Source: Rodentibacter myodis (GTDB lineage: Bacteria > Pseudomonadota > Gammaproteobacteria > Enterobacterales > Pasteurellaceae). Taken from it: a stretch of 64,000 nucleotides of DNA. The DNA is taken from contig NZ_MLHQ01000010.1 of assembly GCF_001999305.1 (NCBI RefSeq), forward strand, positions 124,001 through 188,000, in the 5' to 3' direction. Below the pieces are notes generated by a model. The model saw nothing but the letters and a program-made list of their open reading frames with translations. It did not search any database and had not been told where the DNA came from. Within the stretch, counting starts at the first letter, position 1. The number at the start of each line of letters is the position of its first letter. Positions 45,514 to 56,532 of this stretch are shown in pieces. The translations under genes were made by a program, and so were the position numbers.

Positions 45514-46348
45514 AATCAAACTATCTTCAAACAAGCCCCGCTCCCATTTGTCGGTCAAAAACGAATGTTTCTGAAACATTTTGAAAACGTTCTTAATGAA
45601 AATATTCTCGGTGACGGCGAAGACTGGACTATTATTGATACCTTTGGTGGTTCGGGTTTATTAAGTCACACGGCAAAACATATCAAACCCAAGGCGAGAG
45701 TGATTTACAATGACTTTGACGGATACGCCGAGCGATTAGCGCATATTGATGACACTAACGCATTGCGTTCACAACTTTATGCTGCAATCGGTGACGGTAC
45801 GCCAAAAAACAAACGAATGCCAAAGGTATTAAAGGCAGAACTCGTCAAAATCATTCAAAATTTTGAGGGATATAAAGGACTTAAATTGCTTGGCGAGTTG
45901 GTTGCTTTTTAGTGGTCAGCAAGTCGGCACGCTCGAAGATCTATTCAAAAATGATTTTTGGCGTTGTATTCGTCAATCTAATTATCCAAGCGCAGACGGT
46001 TATTTAGACGGAGTTGAGATTATTCGGGAGTCGTTTCATACGCTCTTACCTAAACTTACAGACAATCCGAAAGCGTTATTTGTGTTAGATCCGCCATATT
46101 TATGTACAAAGCAAGAAAGCTATAAACAAGCGACTTACTTTGATTTGGTTGATTTCTTGAGGTTGATACATTTAACCCGCCCGCCGTACATCTTTTTTAG
46201 CTCGACTAAAAGCGAGTTTATCCGCTTTATCGAAGCGATGGTTGAAGATAAATGGCAAAACTGGAAAGCGTTTGAAGACTATAAACGAATAACGTTACAG
46301 ACAAGTGCGAGTTATATCTGCAAGCAGGATTATTATGGCATTAAATAA
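45508..46348 (+). pseudogene. Dam-type adenine methyltransferase, frameshifted
   Basis: Motif I is TIIDTFGGSGLLSHTAK (residues ~40-57); the catalytic motif IV LFVLDPPYLCTKQE is in the second frame. The first frame ends LLGELVAF at 45,912; one base less near 45,880 restores YKDLNCLASWLLFSGQQVGT, so an extra G in AAAGGAC is the likely lesion. Full length would be 279 aa. It ends at the junction with the host ABC-transporter remnant. Probably inactive. Confidence 0.85.
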
Positions 46349-47573
46349 AGCATATTTAACCATGCAACCAGGGGAAGTACATGCGCTGCTTGGCGAAAAT
46401 GAGGCTGGCAAATCAACCTTACTCAAAGCGCTTTCCAGGGCGCAGCCTCAAACAAGAGGTGAAATTATCTTCAACGGTGAAGTACTTTCATTGCATGATT
46501 CCCCCTTTTGATCGCCAATTAAAAGGGATTGTGACCATTTATCAAGAGTTTAATTTATTACCAAATATGACCATTGCAGAGAATTTCTTTCTCGGTAGAG
46601 AGCCAACCCATGGCCTATTTATCAATGAAAAAATAATGAATGAAGAAGCTCAAATGGTGTTGGATAATTTAGGGTTGAATATCAAATCGGATACTCAGGT
46701 CGCCCGTTTAAGTATCGCTCAACAGCAGATGGTAGAAATTGCCCGAGCGATGACGCTGAATACCAAGCTGATTATTATGGATGAACTTTCTGCCGCATTG
46801 AGCGATAAAGAAGTAGAAACACTCCATAAAATCGTGCGAGATCTTAAAAAACGTGGTGTTAGTGTTATTTATATAACCCACCGTTTAAATGAAGTGTTTG
46901 CCTTATGTGATCGTTTTACTGTTTTTCAAGACGAATGTTATGTCGGGGAAGGTAATGTTTCAGACACTTCAGTGGATAACATTATAAAAATGATGGTTGG
47001 GCGAGAGGTGGCTTTTACCCGCCGTCCCTCGGAAGAAACTCATCATGCCGATAAACCGATTGTACTTACCGTAAAAAATCTAACACGGGAAAAACCGATA
47101 CTTGATCCGCACGGTATCGCTTTACATGATATCTCTTTTAGTATTCATCAAGGCGAAATATTGGGTATTGCCGGCTTAGTCGGTACCGGACGAACTGAAA
47201 TCGCCCGTTGTCTATTTGGACTTGAGAAATATACCGCAGATGTATTGACACTCAATGGCAAACCCTATCAAGCCACCTCACCGCTTGATGCGCTTGAAAA
47301 AGGGATCGCGCTCGTACCAGAAGAATTGTTGATGAACCAACCAGGGGAATTGATATAGGAGCAAAATCTGAAATTCATCAAGTGCTATTTGATATGACAA
47401 AACAGGGAGTTGCCATTTTAGTGATTTCATCTGATTTACCGGAAATTATGGCAATTTCCGACCGTATTATTACCCTTTCTGAAGGAAGGGTAACAGGTGA
47501 AATTCACGGTGATGAAGCAACTGAAGAAAAATTAATGTCGATGATGGCAATAGGCGTACAGCGTAACAATTAA
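46335..47573 (+). pseudogene. Sugar ABC transporter ATPase (RbsA/MglA type), decayed
   Basis: The N terminus is missing: the frame begins inside the first domain at ALNKAYLTMQPGEVHALLGE, directly at the prophage end. Walker A reads GENEAGKST (normally GENGAGKST). A frameshift at a C-tract near 46,500 (HDSPF / FDRQLKGIVTIYQEFN) is followed by LSIAQQQMVEIARAMTL and MDELSAALS (Walker B), a second domain HQGEILGIAGLVGTGRTEIA, and a deletion with frameshift near 47,330 joining VPEEL to DEPTRGIDIGAKSE. Nonfunctional. Confidence 0.88.
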
Positions 47574-47588
47574 ATCTGTGAGGAATTT

Positions 47589-48470
47589 ATGTCTACTCAA
47601 TTTTTAAAATGTTTAGGTATAGTTGATGAAAAAGGTAAAATTGATTTTATCTCCTTTTTTGAACGCTTTGGCGTATTAATTTTCTTCCAAGCTCAAAATA
47701 AAGCTTTTCTTTCTCAACGTAATATTTACAATGTTCTAACTGAAGTATCTATTTTTGGGATTATGGCGGTTGGAATGACATCTGTTATTTTAACTGCAGG
47801 TATTGATTTATCCGTTGGGTCAATTCTAGCAGTAACTACAATGTTTGCCGCCTATATTATCAAAGGCGGTAATGCCATTACTATCGAACCTGGATCGTGG
47901 GTGGGATGAGTGGAATGATTGGTTTAGTTATTTGCCTCATCCTTGGTACCTTTATTGGCTGGATACATGGACTGGGTGTAACAAAACTTAAACTACCGCC
48001 ATTTATTGTTACCCTTGGAGGAATGACCATTTGGCGTGGAATTACCTTAGTCATCAATAACGGTTCCCCTATTGCTGGTTTTGATGCCAATTATCACTGG
48101 TGGGGAAGAGGCGATCTGCTTGGCGTACCTGTACCAATCCTACTGTTTGCGCTTATTGCTATACTTGGTTATTTTGCGTTGCACAAAACCCGTTGGGGAC
48201 GTTACGTCTATTCCGTAGGAGACAATCGCGAAGCGGCTCACCTCGCTGGAGTGAATATCAACCGTACGCTGGTAAGTGTGTATGTCATTATTGGGTGGTT
48301 ACGGCAAAATCACCGGTACTATCTTTGGTTCAATCATTATAGGGGTGTTAATCAATGGCTTGGTATTAATGGATGTCTCCGCTTATTACCAACAAATCAT
48401 AATGGGAGTGATCATTATTCTAGCCGTCACCTTTGATACTTATGCAAAAAGTCATCGAGGGGCAATTTAA
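47589..48470 (+). pseudogene. Sugar ABC transporter permease (RbsC type), decayed
   Basis: Three frames carry the parts of one permease: NVLTEVSIFGIMAVGMTSVI with LTAGIDLSVGSILAVTTMFA, then MIGLVICLILGTFIGWIHGL with LKLPPFIVTLGGMTIWRGIT and VGDNREAAHLAGVNINRTLV, then [20 protein letters not shown]. Frameshift near 47,900; deletion of some 50-60 residues with frameshift near 48,290. The substrate-binding protein gene is not present here. Confidence 0.88.
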
Positions 48471-48528
48471 CTCCTCACAATGGCTATTTTTTAATAAATA
48501 TTCGTAAACTCATATTCAGGAGGCAACA

Positions 48529-49664
48529 ATGAAACCATTAGAATCGGCTTAGTCGGTACTGGCTATATAGGACGTTGTCACGCTATTGCTTATGCTCAAG
48601 TAGCAACCCTTTTCCCACTTAAAGCAAATATCAAACTAGAGTATCTAGCAGAAATTAATCAAAATCTCGCCGAACAAAAAGCCAAAGAGTTCGGTTTTGC
48701 TCACGCCACTGGTGATTGGCGAGAATTGGTATCCCATCCAAATGTCGATGTAGTAGATATTTGCACACCTAATTTTCTACATAAAGAAATTGCCTTGGTT
48801 GCTATTGCTAATGGTAAGCACGTTTACTCGGAAAAACCGTTAGCTTTAACAGCCGATGATGCTAAAGAAATGGTAGAAGCGGCCAAAAAAGCTGGTGTAA
48901 AAACGATGGTCGGCTTTAATTATATTAAGAATCCTACAACTCAATTAGCAAGAGAAATTATTCAAAATGGTGAAATCGGAGAAATCATTCACTTTTACGG
49001 TACACATAATGAAGATTATCTCGCAAATCCTAATACACCGATAGATTGGCATTGTTACAAGGATAAAGCCGGCTTAGGTACGTTAGGCGATCTTGCCGCA
49101 CATATCATCAACATGGCACATTATTTAGTTGGTGAACAAATTGTAAGCGTCTGTGGCGATATTCAAACTATAATTACCGAACGTCCCGATCCCCATAATC
49201 CAACACAAAAAATACAGGTAGAAAATGAAGATCAAGCCTCTACTTTAATACGGTTTTCTAATGGTGTAATGGGTACGATTGAAAGCTCCCGTATTGCTTG
49301 TGGGCGAAAAATGGGGCTAACCTATACCGTTACAGGAACAAAAGGAACATTGATTTACACCCAAGAAAGAATGGCAGAACTTAAACTTTACATTCACAAT
49401 GACACACCATCAAGACAAGGCTTTAAAACTATCTTGGTTGGGCCAACACATCCTGATTATGCTGCATTCTGTGCTAGTGCCGGACATGGCGTTGGATTCA
49501 ATGAGCAAAAAAGTGTTGAAATTCGAGATTTAATCAATGGTATCGCGACCAATAACTCAATATATCCTGATTTTGAAGAAGGATATAACGTATCAAAAAT
49601 CTTAGAAGCAATCATGATATCTGCACAACAACGGCGATGGATAGATATAAATTATTCATCATAA
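48529..49664 (+). pseudogene. Gfo/Idh/MocA-family dehydrogenase, frameshifted at the N terminus
   Basis: A good AGGAGG-ATG (48529) is followed by a stop after seven codons; one base added in AAACC restores TIRIGLVGTGYIGRCHAIAY, the NAD(P)-binding GxGxxG. The rest is intact over ~370 codons: NVDVVDICTPNFLHKEIALV, the catalytic Lys motif YSEKPLAL, GDLAAHIINMAHYLVGEQ. Inositol-dehydrogenase-like; next to sugar transporter remnants it suggests a lost inositol or rare-sugar pathway. Confidence 0.82.
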
Positions 49665-49850
49665 ATGATCTACCGAAGAAATAACCAAATCTTGGGGAAA
49701 TATGTACCAGATACACAAAATAGAAAGAGAGTAATGCGTATGCCTAAATAAATATTTAATGGAATATTATTAAAAAGAGCCAGCGTAAATTTTCAATTTA
49801 GAGAGACGGAAAAATATAATCGTCTGATTAAATTAATTGATCGTATATAA

Positions 49851-49882
49851 AAATCTCTTAATCAAAAGATTAAGGGATTTTT
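49851..49882. terminator. Bidirectional terminator
   Basis: AAATCTCTTAATC/GATTAAGGGATTT stem with a 4-nt loop, A-run on one side and T-run on the other, just after the lipoprotein stop. The preceding 49665-49850 holds no ORF or signal that I can support. Confidence 0.88.
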
Positions 49883-49886
49883 GTTC

Positions 49887-50573
49887 TTACCAACAGAACC
49901 GCTGATTTACAAAATTTTCCGACCGCTCTTTTTGCCACTTTTCCTTATTTTGAGGATTGGCAAAAAAGTCATCTTGAGCTTTCAAACGCGCTTTTAATTT
50001 AACTTCCGCTTCTTTTAATGCTGCCGTGCGATCTTGAAATTTTGATGGAAATGCTGTGATAAAAAGCACTTCATAAGGATGGGAGATCGTCCAACTTATC
50101 GCTTCTTCTGCTGCTTTACGCTGTTTTTTCAAATCACAAAAAGCATAGGGATTAATAAATTGCCCGACTAATTGGCTAAATCCGGTATTTTCTGCCACGG
50201 TCTGTGTTGGTAAACCCAGCACATAAAGTGTCGTAATAAGACGATTTTGCCCTCGATAATACCAATTTACCGCCTCATCACGTAAGCCGAAATCATAAGC
50301 TCGTGCTGCCAGCGTAAACATTGTTATCGGTGAAATTCGCGCCGGATTTTCTTCCACAAATTTGACCGCACTTTGATAGTCTTCCAATGTATTTGCACGC
50401 AACATCGGATCAATTTTAGGATGTACAAACACATTATCTGCTTTGCCCTTTTGGGCGGAATAATAAGGCTTCACATAAATATCAATGGATTTTATCGGTT
50501 CTTTACTGATTGCACTGCACCCACTTAAGCAAAGTGCGGTCAAAATCACGGAAGTTTTTATCAAAAATTTCAT
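49887..50573 (-). CDS. Lipoprotein of unknown function
   Basis: 228 aa from the ATG at 50573 (AGGGAAA upstream). Signal MKFLIKTSVILTALCLSGC with lipobox LSGC. The mature part has helical repeats (SPITMFTLAARAYDFGLRDE, NWYYRGQNRL) that could be TPR/Sel1-like. Divergent from the ferredoxin gene, with which it shares a short promoter region. Function unknown. Confidence 0.75.
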   Translation of the reverse strand: MKFLIKTSVILTALCLSGCSAISKEPIKSIDIYVKPYYSAQKGKADNVFVHPKIDPMLRANTLEDYQSAVKFVEENPARISPITMFTLAARAYDFGLRDEAVNWYYRGQNRLITTLYVLGLPTQTVAENTGFSQLVGQFINPYAFCDLKKQRKAAEEAISWTISHPYEVLFITAFPSKFQDRTAALKEAEVKLKARLKAQDDFFANPQNKEKWQKERSENFVNQRFCW

Positions 50574-50616
50574 TGTTTCCCTATATAATGCACTAAAATT
50601 TATCTTCAATTTGATT

Positions 50617-51687
<1,071 letters not shown>

Positions 51688-52320
51688 TTAATGAATAATT
51701 TCGTTAATGCCATTGTAAATCAGTAATAAACCGAAAAACAAAAACACTACACCTGCCGCATTATCAATGTAACGGCTGTATTGGCTATATAATCGCTTGG
51801 CAATACTGCGTGAAAAAATCAATGAAACCAAATAAAAATAGAAAAAGGTTTCCAACACAATAATGAAAAAAGCGAACAAAATTTGCCACGTCTCCGTAAT
51901 ATGCACCAACACCAGCGACATCACACTGCTGAAATACACCACCACTTTAGCATTGGATAAATTCACCAAAAGCCCTTTCATTATTTCTTTTTTAATGGTG
52001 GTTTGTTGATTTAATTCCAACGCTGAAACGGGTTCAAATTGAGCGTGTTTTTTACTTCGTGCCATTAAAAATCCAAGGTACGCCAAATAGCTCCCCCCCA
52101 ACATCATTATCACGCCGTGTAATGCGGGCATTGTGGCAAATAACACGGCGAGACCAAGCATTGACAACGCTGCCCAAAATGCCACGCCCAATGTGATGCC
52201 AAAAATGCCACAGATTGTATTTCGGCGGGAATTACTCGCCGCCATTCGGCTTACATAAAAGAAATCCGGCCCCGGTGTCATTAAACCAAATAAATGAACG
52301 ATCATTAAATTCAACATCAT
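51688..52320 (-). CDS. LysE/RhtB-family amino-acid exporter
   Basis: 210 aa from the ATG at 52320, overlapping the pgpA stop (TAATG). MIVHLFGLMTPGPDFFYVSR is the RhtB signature (PGPD), then GITLGVAFWAALSMLGLA, GGSYLAYLGFLMAR, NLSNAKVVVYF. Six spans. Exports an amino acid, substrate not decided. Confidence 0.9.
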   Translation of the reverse strand: MMLNLMIVHLFGLMTPGPDFFYVSRMAASNSRRNTICGIFGITLGVAFWAALSMLGLAVLFATMPALHGVIMMLGGSYLAYLGFLMARSKKHAQFEPVSALELNQQTTIKKEIMKGLLVNLSNAKVVVYFSSVMSLVLVHITETWQILFAFFIIVLETFFYFYLVSLIFSRSIAKRLYSQYSRYIDNAAGVVFLFFGLLLIYNGINEIIH

Positions 52321-52805
52321 TAAATCCAAATTTGTACAACAAGAATTACCATTACCGCATAAATGGCGGCGAGGACATCATCCACCATAATGCCAAAACC
52401 GCTTTCTAATTTTTCATCAAAATAACGAATTGGGAAAGGTTTTAGAATATCGAAAAAGCGAAATAGCACAAATGCCGTGACAATCCATTGCCAAGAAAGT
52501 GTCGGTACCGCAGACAAAACGATAAAGACGCCGACAAATTCATCCCATACAATTGCACCGTGGTCGTGTATGCCCATATCTTCCGCCGTTTTTTGGCAGA
52601 GGTAACAACCCAGCGCAAAGCAAAGTGCGGTCAAAATGAGAAAGATTTTTGTGCCGCAAAGCATCAGTAATGCGACACCTAAAATCGTACCTACTGCACT
52701 TCCCCAAGTGCCGGGGGCGGGGGTCAGTAAGCCGGAGCCTAATCCCACCGCCAGTAAATGCACGGGATTTTTTAAAGAAATACGTTTTAAAGGATTATTT
52801 TCCAT
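52320..52805 (-). CDS. pgpA: Phosphatidylglycerophosphatase A
   Basis: 161 aa. Signature GLGSGLLTPAPGTWGSAVGT, then IHDHGAIVWDEFVGVFI and RYFDEKLESGFGIMVDDVLA. Dephosphorylates phosphatidylglycerol phosphate in the inner membrane. In H. influenzae thiL lies between nusB and pgpA; here it is missing. Confidence 0.95.
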   Translation of the reverse strand: MENNPLKRISLKNPVHLLAVGLGSGLLTPAPGTWGSAVGTILGVALLMLCGTKIFLILTALCFALGCYLCQKTAEDMGIHDHGAIVWDEFVGVFIVLSAVPTLSWQWIVTAFVLFRFFDILKPFPIRYFDEKLESGFGIMVDDVLAAIYAVMVILVVQIWI

Positions 52806-52934
52806 TGATTTTCATCCCTAAAATACCCAAACGAGAAACCACGTCTATTATCTAAAAATGTTTACCCATTGAAATAGCTTGAGTGTTAATCAGGATACCA
52901 AGCGTGGCGGCTCCACTGATTATTTTGTGTCAAA

Positions 52935-52962
52935 TAAAAAAGCACGCGTTGTAAACGCGCGC
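52935..52962 (-). terminator. Terminator after nusB
   Basis: GCGCGCGTTT..AACGCGTGC stem followed by six T on the minus strand, 20 nt after the nusB stop. The rest of 52806-52981 has no ORF. Confidence 0.88.
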
Positions 52963-52981
52963 CATTTTAAGTTAAGAGGAT

Positions 52982-53416
52982 TTATTTACGCCCTAGTGCC
53001 GGAGCGATTTTGTCTAACACACCGTTAATATATTTATGGCTGTCGTCCGAACCGAATACTTTTGCAACCTCAATCGCTTCATTAATCACCACTTTGTACG
53101 GCACATCCAATTCAAAACGCAATTCATACACGGCTAAACGTAGCACCGCTTTTTCAATGGGATCGAGTTCATCAAAAGTGCGGTCAATATAAGGCTCAAT
53201 AGTAAAATCAACGGTATCAATATTTTCTACCGTTTGGCGAAACAATTTACGAAAATAAGGTTTATCCACCCCATCCATATCTTGATCAAGCACAAAGGCA
53301 AGTTCCACTTGTTCAACATTATTACCGGAAATCGCCCAAGAATATAAGGCTTGAACCGCACATTCACGCGCACGGCGGCGGGCAGAAGGCTTTTTCACTT
53401 GTTTTTGTTCAGTCAT
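52982..53416 (-). CDS. nusB: Transcription antitermination factor NusB
   Basis: 144 aa. [20 protein letters not shown], the typical start, and [20 protein letters not shown] then [20 protein letters not shown]. Binds boxA RNA with S10 in rRNA antitermination. It starts 5 nt after the ribH stop. Confidence 0.97.
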   Translation of the reverse strand: MTEQKQVKKPSARRRARECAVQALYSWAISGNNVEQVELAFVLDQDMDGVDKPYFRKLFRQTVENIDTVDFTIEPYIDRTFDELDPIEKAVLRLAVYELRFELDVPYKVVINEAIEVAKVFGSDDSHKYINGVLDKIAPALGRK

Positions 53417-53421
53417 AAGCA

Positions 53422-53895
53422 CTATGCCGCGTCAATTTGTTGAAGAAGATTGACCATTTCAAGGGCGGTTAATGCCGCTTCAGCCCCTTTATTACCTGCT
53501 TTGGTGCCGGCTCGTTCAATGGCTTGCTCGATATTTTCCGTGGTTAACACACCAAATGCCACCGGAATTTCCGCCTCCATAGCCACTTTGCCTAAACCAT
53601 TGCTGGCTTCACCTGCAACATATTCAAAATGCGCCGTACCGCCACGAATAACCGTGCCAAGTGCTACGATCGCATCAAATTTTTTACTTTCTGCCAAGCG
53701 GCGTGCCGCTAACGGCAATTCATAGGCACCCGGCGCACGCACGATCGTAATATTTTCGTCTTTAACCTGACCGATACGTTTTAAGGCATCTACTGCACCT
53801 TCTAGTAAACTTTCATTAATAAAACTGTTAAAACGGGCAATAGCCACGGCAACTTTTGCATTTGGTGCGGCAACTGCGCCTTCTAAAACTTTCAT
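53422..53895 (-). CDS. ribH: 6,7-dimethyl-8-ribityllumazine synthase
   Basis: 157 aa from the ATG at 53895 (AGGAAAA upstream). [38 protein letters not shown] and [20 protein letters not shown] are lumazine synthase motifs with the catalytic His. Penultimate step of riboflavin synthesis. Operon with nusB. Confidence 0.97.
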   Translation of the reverse strand: MKVLEGAVAAPNAKVAVAIARFNSFINESLLEGAVDALKRIGQVKDENITIVRAPGAYELPLAARRLAESKKFDAIVALGTVIRGGTAHFEYVAGEASNGLGKVAMEAEIPVAFGVLTTENIEQAIERAGTKAGNKGAEAALTALEMVNLLQQIDAA

Positions 53896-54002
53896 ATTTT
53901 TTCCTATATTCTTCATAATGATAAAAACGGTGGCGGATTTTAGCATAAAAATTATTGACTATCAGCATTTATCTCTTGCCGTTCTTTGCAATAAAAATGG
54001 TT

Positions 54003-54446
54003 TTATACTTCATCAATCACAAATTCAAACCAATCAATTACATCCTTTTCGTGAATACCATTGGCAATTAATATATCGGCATTTTTCACCGCCTGCGGAT
54101 CGTCTGAAATTAATGGATGCCAATTCGGTAAAGGTTTACCTTCATAAATGAGGCGATAAGCACAAGTGTTTGGCAACCAATGAAAATCCGGCAAATTTTT
54201 CTTCGTCAATTTTGTGCAATCTTTTTCGATTTGAAAACGATGCGTATAATTAGCACACTTGCCGGTTTCAAGATCCAATAAATTGCAGGCAATACGGGTG
54301 TAATAAAGTTTCTGATGTTTGCGCCGCCCTTGAATGTATTTCCGATAACAACATTTGCCGCAACCATCACATAATGCTTCCCATTCAGATTCTGTCATCT
54401 CAAGCAGGGATTTGGTTTGCCAAAAATTGGGGGTTAAATTTTTCAT
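54003..54446 (-). CDS. ycgN: YcgN/UPF0260 family protein (Cys-rich)
   Basis: 147 aa from the ATG at 54446. WEALCDGCGKCCYRKYIQ, YTRIACNLLDLETGKCANY and LPNTCAYRLIYEGKPLP WHP-type ending are the UPF0260 pattern; the CxxCGxCC cluster suggests a metal or Fe-S site. Function not established. Confidence 0.9.
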   Translation of the reverse strand: MKNLTPNFWQTKSLLEMTESEWEALCDGCGKCCYRKYIQGRRKHQKLYYTRIACNLLDLETGKCANYTHRFQIEKDCTKLTKKNLPDFHWLPNTCAYRLIYEGKPLPNWHPLISDDPQAVKNADILIANGIHEKDVIDWFEFVIDEV

Positions 54447-54580
54447 AGAAATGAGATAAGGCGTTGTTAGCAATTTTATAATGAAAACTTAGGGGCGACA
54501 CGCAGGCATAAGTAACAATAACATAATGAAATTGTGTATTTTTAACCGATATTCGAGCCTACAATTTCGTCATAAAAAAG

Positions 54581-54611
54581 AAAGTGCGGTCATTTTTCAC
54601 CGCACTTTTTT
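54581..54611. terminator. Inverted uptake-sequence pair as terminator after glnS
   Basis: AAAGTGCGGT and ACCGCACTTT form a 10-bp stem with an 11-nt spacer and T-run, 13 nt after the glnS stop. Confidence 0.9.
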
Positions 54612-54623
54612 CTTATATTCGGT

Positions 54624-56297
54624 TTAGAAACCTTCTTTTAAACTTACCGTTAAATTGAAAACTAAATGTTCCGGACGGCTATCTTTGCTGTCGGCACAAT
54701 AGTAGCCTTCACGTTCAAATTGATAGGCTTTCTCCGCTTCGGCATTATGCAGGCTTTTTTCCACAAAACCCTGTTTAACGGTTAATGAATTTGGGTTTAA
54801 CACATCGTAAAGCTCTTCCGCCGCACTTGGATTTGCCACGGTAAACAAACGATCGTACAAACGAAATTCCGCCGGTAAATTATCTTCTGCGGAAACCCAT
54901 TGAATCACGCCTTTCACTTTGCGACCGTCTGCCGGATTTTTGCCCAAGGTTGCCGGATCGTAAGAACAATATACAGTGGTGATATTGCCTTCGGCGTCTT
55001 TTTCCACGCGTTCTGCCTTAATCACATAGGCATTGCGTAAACGCACTTCTTTACCCAGCACCAAGCGTTTATATTGTTTATTCGCTTCTTCACGGAAATC
55101 CGCTTGATCGATATAAATCTCGCGGGTGAAAGGCAGTTCACGCGTGCCTAGCTCCGGACGATTCGGGTGATTTGGTGCGGTTAATATTTCTTTTTCGCCA
55201 AAGTTTTCGATCACGACTTTTAACGGATTCAACACCGCCATTGCACGTGGTGCATTTTCGTTTAAATCATCACGAATACAAGATTCCAACGCACTGTATT
55301 CCACCACATTGTCCTGTTTTGTCACCCCAATGCGGCGGCAAAATTCACGAATGGAAGCAGGGGTATAACCACGGCGGCGTAATCCCGAAATAGTTGGCAT
55401 ACGCGGATCATTCCAACCATCTACAATGCCATCTGTCACTAATTTCAACAATTTACGTTTAGAAGTGAGGGTATATTCTAAATTTAAACGTGAAAATTCA
55501 TATTGGTGCGGCAACGGACGTTCAATAGAAATATTATCCAACACCCAATCATATAAACGGCGGTTATCTTGGAATTCCAACGTACACAATGAGTGGGTAA
55601 TACGCTCAATGGCATCGGAAATACAATGGGTAAAATCATACATTGGATAAATGCACCATTTATCGCCCGTTTGGTGATGGCTTGCAAATTTAATGCGATA
55701 AAGCACCGGATCACGCATTACCATAAAAGGCGAAGCCATATCAATTTTTGCCCGTAAACTGGCTTTTCCTTCGACAAATTCACCGTTTTTCATTTTTTCA
55801 AATAAGGCGAGGTTTTCTTCCACGCTGCGATCACGATATGGGCTGTTTTTACCCGGCTCGGTCAAAGTGCCACGGTATTCACGCATTTCTTCCGGTGAAA
55901 GTTCATCCACATACGCCAAGCCTTTTTTGATCAATTCAATGGCATAACCGTACAGTGTATCAAAATAATCGGAAGCGTAATGAATATCCCCTGCCCAATG
56001 GAATCCTAGCCATTCCACATCTTGTTTGATGGAATCCACGTATTCCACATCTTCTTTAACAGGATTGGTATCGTCAAAACGTAAATTACATAATCCGTTG
56101 TAATCCTTTGCGAGACCAAAATTGAGGCAGATGGATTTGGCGTGGCCAATATGTAAATAGCCGTTTGGTTCTGGCGGGAAACGGGTGTACACATTATTGT
56201 GTTTTCCGCTTGCTAAATCTTCGTCAATAATTTGGGTAATAAAATTATGCGGGCGAGTGCTTTCCGCATTTTCTAAGGAATGTTCGGTATTGCTCAT
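54624..56297 (-). CDS. glnS: Glutaminyl-tRNA synthetase
   Basis: 557 aa. Class I motifs [20 protein letters not shown] (HIGH) and [11 protein letters not shown] (KMSKS-type), with [17 protein letters not shown] between. C-terminal anticodon-binding beta barrels complete. Charges tRNA-Gln. Single gene with its own terminator. Confidence 0.98.
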   Translation of the reverse strand: MSNTEHSLENAESTRPHNFITQIIDEDLASGKHNNVYTRFPPEPNGYLHIGHAKSICLNFGLAKDYNGLCNLRFDDTNPVKEDVEYVDSIKQDVEWLGFHWAGDIHYASDYFDTLYGYAIELIKKGLAYVDELSPEEMREYRGTLTEPGKNSPYRDRSVEENLALFEKMKNGEFVEGKASLRAKIDMASPFMVMRDPVLYRIKFASHHQTGDKWCIYPMYDFTHCISDAIERITHSLCTLEFQDNRRLYDWVLDNISIERPLPHQYEFSRLNLEYTLTSKRKLLKLVTDGIVDGWNDPRMPTISGLRRRGYTPASIREFCRRIGVTKQDNVVEYSALESCIRDDLNENAPRAMAVLNPLKVVIENFGEKEILTAPNHPNRPELGTRELPFTREIYIDQADFREEANKQYKRLVLGKEVRLRNAYVIKAERVEKDAEGNITTVYCSYDPATLGKNPADGRKVKGVIQWVSAEDNLPAEFRLYDRLFTVANPSAAEELYDVLNPNSLTVKQGFVEKSLHNAEAEKAYQFEREGYYCADSKDSRPEHLVFNLTVSLKEGF

Positions 56298-56498
56298 AAC
56301 TTTCTCAAATGGGTAAAAAAATAATCGGCTATTCTATCTGTTTTATAAAAAAAAAGCGAGATATGCAAAAATGTGGAATTTCGCACCACTAATTTTTAGC
56401 TAATTTTAAAATGTAAGATTAAACATCTTGAGAAAGATGTTGTCTCACACCAAGATTTTTCGTGCAAAGCGGAAAATTTATCATTAAAATACACAAAC

Positions 56499-56512
56499 TG
56501 AACAATCGTTCA
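56499..56512. promoter_or_regulatory. Palindrome upstream of macA
   Basis: TGAACAATCGTTCA, a 5-4-5 inverted repeat of the TetR/AcrR operator type, 20 nt before the macA start. No regulator gene is adjacent in the window. The remainder of 56298-56532 shows no ORF. Confidence 0.5.
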
Positions 56513-56532
56513 TTATTGGAAATTTATTGTCA

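Larger units (their letters stand above)
17956..46334. mobile_element. Composite defective prophage: lambdoid early region joined to P2-like late region
   Basis: The left third (to about 27,180) is a leftward lambdoid early operon with Bet/YqaJ recombination, antirepressors and a methylase. The remainder is a P2-like late region in the order Q-P, then O-N-M-L-X-lysis-R-S-T-V-W-J-I-H, followed by com and dam-like genes. The two parts meet inside a truncated portal gene. No integrase, CI repressor or replication initiator is visible. Frameshifts or truncations affect portal, terminase, tail fibre, methylase and several early genes, so it is probably not inducible on its own. The right edge abuts a truncated host ABC-transporter gene. 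Confidence 0.75.

Noticed and set aside
53896..54002. FMN riboswitch ahead of ribH
   Set aside because: The ~100-nt leader lacks the conserved RFN sequence blocks.
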